Assembly (NCBI GenBank): GCA_964471535.1
Contig: CAYYHA010000014.1
Span: forward strand, 1-38,573
From: CAYYHA01 sp964471535
Lineage (GTDB): Bacteria > Myxococcota > Myxococcia > SLRQ01
Direction: 5' to 3'
DNA: 38,573 nt
Below the pieces are notes generated by a model. It was not told the origin of the DNA. It saw nothing but the letters and a program-made list of their open reading frames with translations, and did not search any database. The position numbers and the translations under genes were made by a program. Positions within the stretch are counted from its first letter, which is position 1. Each line of letters opens with the position of its first letter. Positions 36,333-38,573 of the stretch are shown one piece after another.

Positions 36333-38504
36333 TCATCCGACGCGGCCCAGGCGTAGACGATCCTGCCATCGGCGGCGCAGCTCCTCTGCGGTCACCCGGT
36401 GCTCGGGCCGCGAGAGTTCAGGGTCTCGCTCGAGGAGGGCGCGCGCGTCGCGTCGAGCCAGGAGGAGGAGGTCTCGGTCGAAGACGAGGTGGCCGAACGC
36501 GAGATCCGGCAGACCCGACTGGCGGGTGCCCAGAAGTTCGCCGGGCCCGCGAATCCGCAGATCCGCCTCGGCGATCTCGAAGCCGTCGCTGCTCTGCTCC
36601 ATCACGGCGAGGCGGGCCGCCACCCGGCCGCCGCCCGCCTCGCCCACCAGGAAGCAACGGCCCGGGGCGCGCCCGCGCCCCACCCGCCCGCGGAGCTGGT
36701 GGAGCTGGGCGAGCCCGAAGCGCTCGGCGTGCTGCACCACCATGACCGTGGCGTTGGGGACGTCGATGCCCACCTCCACCACCGTGGTCGCTACGAGCAC
36801 CTGCACCCGGGCGGCGGCGAAGGCTTCCATCACCCGCGCCTTCTCCTCGGCGGGCAGCCGTCCGTGTAGGAGCCCCACCTCGAGATCGGGGAAGACGGCC
36901 TGGTCTAGGTGGCGATGCGCCTCGGTGGCGGCCGCGACGGCTTCGAGGCGCTCGGAGGCGTCGACCAACGGGTAGACCACGTAGGCCTGGCGCCCCGAGG
37001 CGACGGCCTCGCGAATCGCCTGCCAGGCCACCTCGATCGCCTCCGGAGCGAGCACCCGCGTCTCCACCGGCTGTCGCCCCGGCGGCAGGGCGTCCAGGAG
37101 CGAGACCTCGAGGTCCCCATACGCAGTCATCGCGAGGGTGCGAGGAATGGGCGTCGCGGTCATCACCAGCAGATCCGGGCGGTGCCCCTTGGCGAGGAGG
37201 GCAGCCCGCTGCCGCACGCCGAAGCGGTGCTGCTCGTCCACCACCACGAGACCCAGGCGGCGGAAGCGTACCGCTTCCTCGAGAAGTGCATGTGTCCCCA
37301 CGACGACCGCTGCCTCTCCCCGGGCGACCAGGTCGGCGGCCTCCCGCCGCGCCGCAGGCCGCTGCCTTCCCCGAACGAGGGTCACCTCGATGCCCGCCGG
37401 CTCGAGGAGGCCTTCGAGGGTGCGCGCGTGCTGCTCCGCGAGCAGCTCGGTCGGGGCCATGACAGCCGCTTGGTATCCGGCATCGGCGGCAAGCCGCAGA
37501 GCCACCGCGGCCACGGCCGTCTTGCCCGAGCCCACGTCCCCCTGCAGCAGGCGGTGCATCGGCTGCGGCCGCGCCATGTCGCCCGCGATCTCGCGGACCA
37601 CCCGGGCCTGCGCCTCGGTGGGCGCAAACGGAAGTGCACCGAGCGCCTCCTCCACGGCCGCTGGCGTGATGGGGAAGGCGATACCCGGTTCGAGCGCCAC
37701 GCCCCGTGCCTTCAGGGCGAGACCCAGCTGCAGGAAGAAGAACTCCTCATAGGCGAGGCGCCGGTGCGCCGGCGTCCGCCGCGTCTCGAGGTCGCGGGCG
37801 GGGAGCTCCGGCGGCGGGGCATGGAGCATCCGCAGCGCCGCCCCTGGGGAGAGGAGCTGCCTTCGCTGCAGCAGCGCCCGGGGGAGCACCTCCTCGAGGG
37901 CATCGGCGTGCTCGAGTGCGGCGGCGACGAGCCGTGCGAGGGCCCGCGGAGGCACGCCCGGCACTTCCCCGTAGCGGGGCTGGAGCTGACGCGTCCCCGC
38001 TGCGGGGGCGGGTCCCGCGCCTGCCTCGAGGATCTCGGGATGGACCATCTCCAAGCGGCCCCGAAAGCGGCGCACCGTCCCCGCAAGGCAGAGGGTCTGT
38101 CCCGGGCGTACGCGCCGCTCCAGCCACCCGGCCCGGTGGAACCACCGCAGCCGCAGCCGTCCCGTCTCATCCTCCACCACCGCCTCGAAGATCCGCCGCC
38201 GGCCCCGGGTCCACGCGGCGCCCGCCTCCACCACCGTGGCCTCGACCACGGCGGTTTCGCCCGGCCGGAGCTCGGCGATGGCGCCGGCACCGGTCCGGGT
38301 CGACCAGGAGGTGGGCAGGAAGAAGAGCAGCTCCCGCACCGTCCGGATCCCACGGGCCGCCAGCTGGGCGGCCCGCTTGGGGCCCACGCCGGGCAGCTGG
38401 GAGAGGGGGCCGTCCAGGACCGGGTGCCCGCGCTCCCCGCCCGGCGGAGGCACCTGCCCCGGGCCGCGGCCCGTGGGCGCCCTATCGGCCGGCCCCGCCT
38501 CCAT
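36333..38504 (-). CDS. recG: ATP-dependent DNA helicase RecG (5' end uncertain)
   Basis: Branch-migrating helicase that remodels stalled forks and Holliday junctions. 723 aa are visible from the ATG at 38504. The helix-hairpin-helix-like LSQLPGVGPKRAAQLAARGI and the OB-fold wedge domain come first. Walker A GDVGSGKT (Lys328), VVDEQHRFGV, TATPIPRTLA and the C-terminal QLRGRVGRG and LRIRGPGELLGTRQSG follow, all typical of RecG. The frame stays open from the ATG to the right edge, so an upstream start is possible. The family's conserved part begins well inside, so the visible length is near complete. Confidence 0.94.
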   Translation of the reverse strand: MEAGPADRAPTGRGPGQVPPPGGERGHPVLDGPLSQLPGVGPKRAAQLAARGIRTVRELLFFLPTSWSTRTGAGAIAELRPGETAVVEATVVEAGAAWTRGRRRIFEAVVEDETGRLRLRWFHRAGWLERRVRPGQTLCLAGTVRRFRGRLEMVHPEILEAGAGPAPAAGTRQLQPRYGEVPGVPPRALARLVAAALEHADALEEVLPRALLQRRQLLSPGAALRMLHAPPPELPARDLETRRTPAHRRLAYEEFFFLQLGLALKARGVALEPGIAFPITPAAVEEALGALPFAPTEAQARVVREIAGDMARPQPMHRLLQGDVGSGKTAVAAVALRLAADAGYQAAVMAPTELLAEQHARTLEGLLEPAGIEVTLVRGRQRPAARREAADLVARGEAAVVVGTHALLEEAVRFRRLGLVVVDEQHRFGVRQRAALLAKGHRPDLLVMTATPIPRTLAMTAYGDLEVSLLDALPPGRQPVETRVLAPEAIEVAWQAIREAVASGRQAYVVYPLVDASERLEAVAAATEAHRHLDQAVFPDLEVGLLHGRLPAEEKARVMEAFAAARVQVLVATTVVEVGIDVPNATVMVVQHAERFGLAQLHQLRGRVGRGRAPGRCFLVGEAGGGRVAARLAVMEQSSDGFEIAEADLRIRGPGELLGTRQSGLPDLAFGHLVFDRDLLLLARRDARALLERDPELSRPEHRVTAEELRRRWQDRLRLGRVG

Positions 38505-38573
38505 GCGCGGCCCGGTCGAAGCGGGGCGCTCAGCTGAGCCAGCCGCTGCCTCCGCGCGCCCGAGGCGCGGCCG

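Overview
This is a high-GC bacterial chromosome segment that looks like Myxococcota or another lineage of the former Deltaproteobacteria. I infer that from several things: lipoprotein-rich secreted genes with eukaryote-like EGF modules, two PilZ proteins of the kind common in myxobacteria, a stand-alone GspE N-terminal domain protein, a giant TPR protein, a PocR/sigma-54 activator and a B12-dependent ribonucleotide reductase. Three runs of N (100, 10 and 10 bases) show it is a scaffolded assembly, possibly a metagenome bin. No tRNA, rRNA, CRISPR array, insertion sequence or phage gene was seen.

Layout. 1-2204 (+) is the 3' part of a large secreted multidomain protein, with a strong hairpin after it. 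From 17599 back to 2292 everything is on the minus strand, in three probable transcription units. (a) 17599-10188: TPR lipoprotein, acetyl-CoA acetyltransferase, scoA, scoB, a membrane protein, an orphan ParA ATPase, two PilZ proteins and a CoxE-type VWA protein. (b) 10092-5770: miaB, a bifunctional-nuclease-domain protein, a VanZ-like protein, a cyclic-nucleotide-binding protein and a GspE-N/GAF-like protein. (c) 5581-2292: guaB and a secreted carboxylesterase lipoprotein. From 17715 to 24520 (+) come hutH and a TPR protein of about 1,720 residues. 26892-24581 (-) is a sigma-54 activator overlapping a CinA-like gene. 27034-27585 (+) is a small membrane protein converging on tmk, which is coupled to a crotonase gene (28997-27571, -). 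32789-29160 (-) is nrdJ with a clear intrinsic terminator. An 838-bp non-coding, palindrome-rich region follows, then pcm, a triple zinc-ribbon protein and threonine synthase (+), and finally recG (-), whose frame stays open to the window edge.

How it works together. Much of the window is housekeeping: purine (guaB), thymidylate (tmk) and deoxyribonucleotide (nrdJ) supply, tRNA modification (miaB), repair (recG, pcm), and histidine, threonine and acetoacetate/acetyl-CoA metabolism. The unusual part is a concentration of nucleotide-second-messenger and localisation modules between 5770 and 14302: ParA, two PilZ domains, a cNMP-binding domain and a GspE-N/MshEN-like domain.

Two signals run through the window. 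Many operon-leading genes have a -10-like TAnnnT or TATA-like hexamer only 6-9 nt before the start codon and no Shine-Dalgarno sequence, which suggests leaderless mRNAs. Two of the three N gaps are flanked by identical short sequence, so they look like unmerged overlaps rather than missing DNA.
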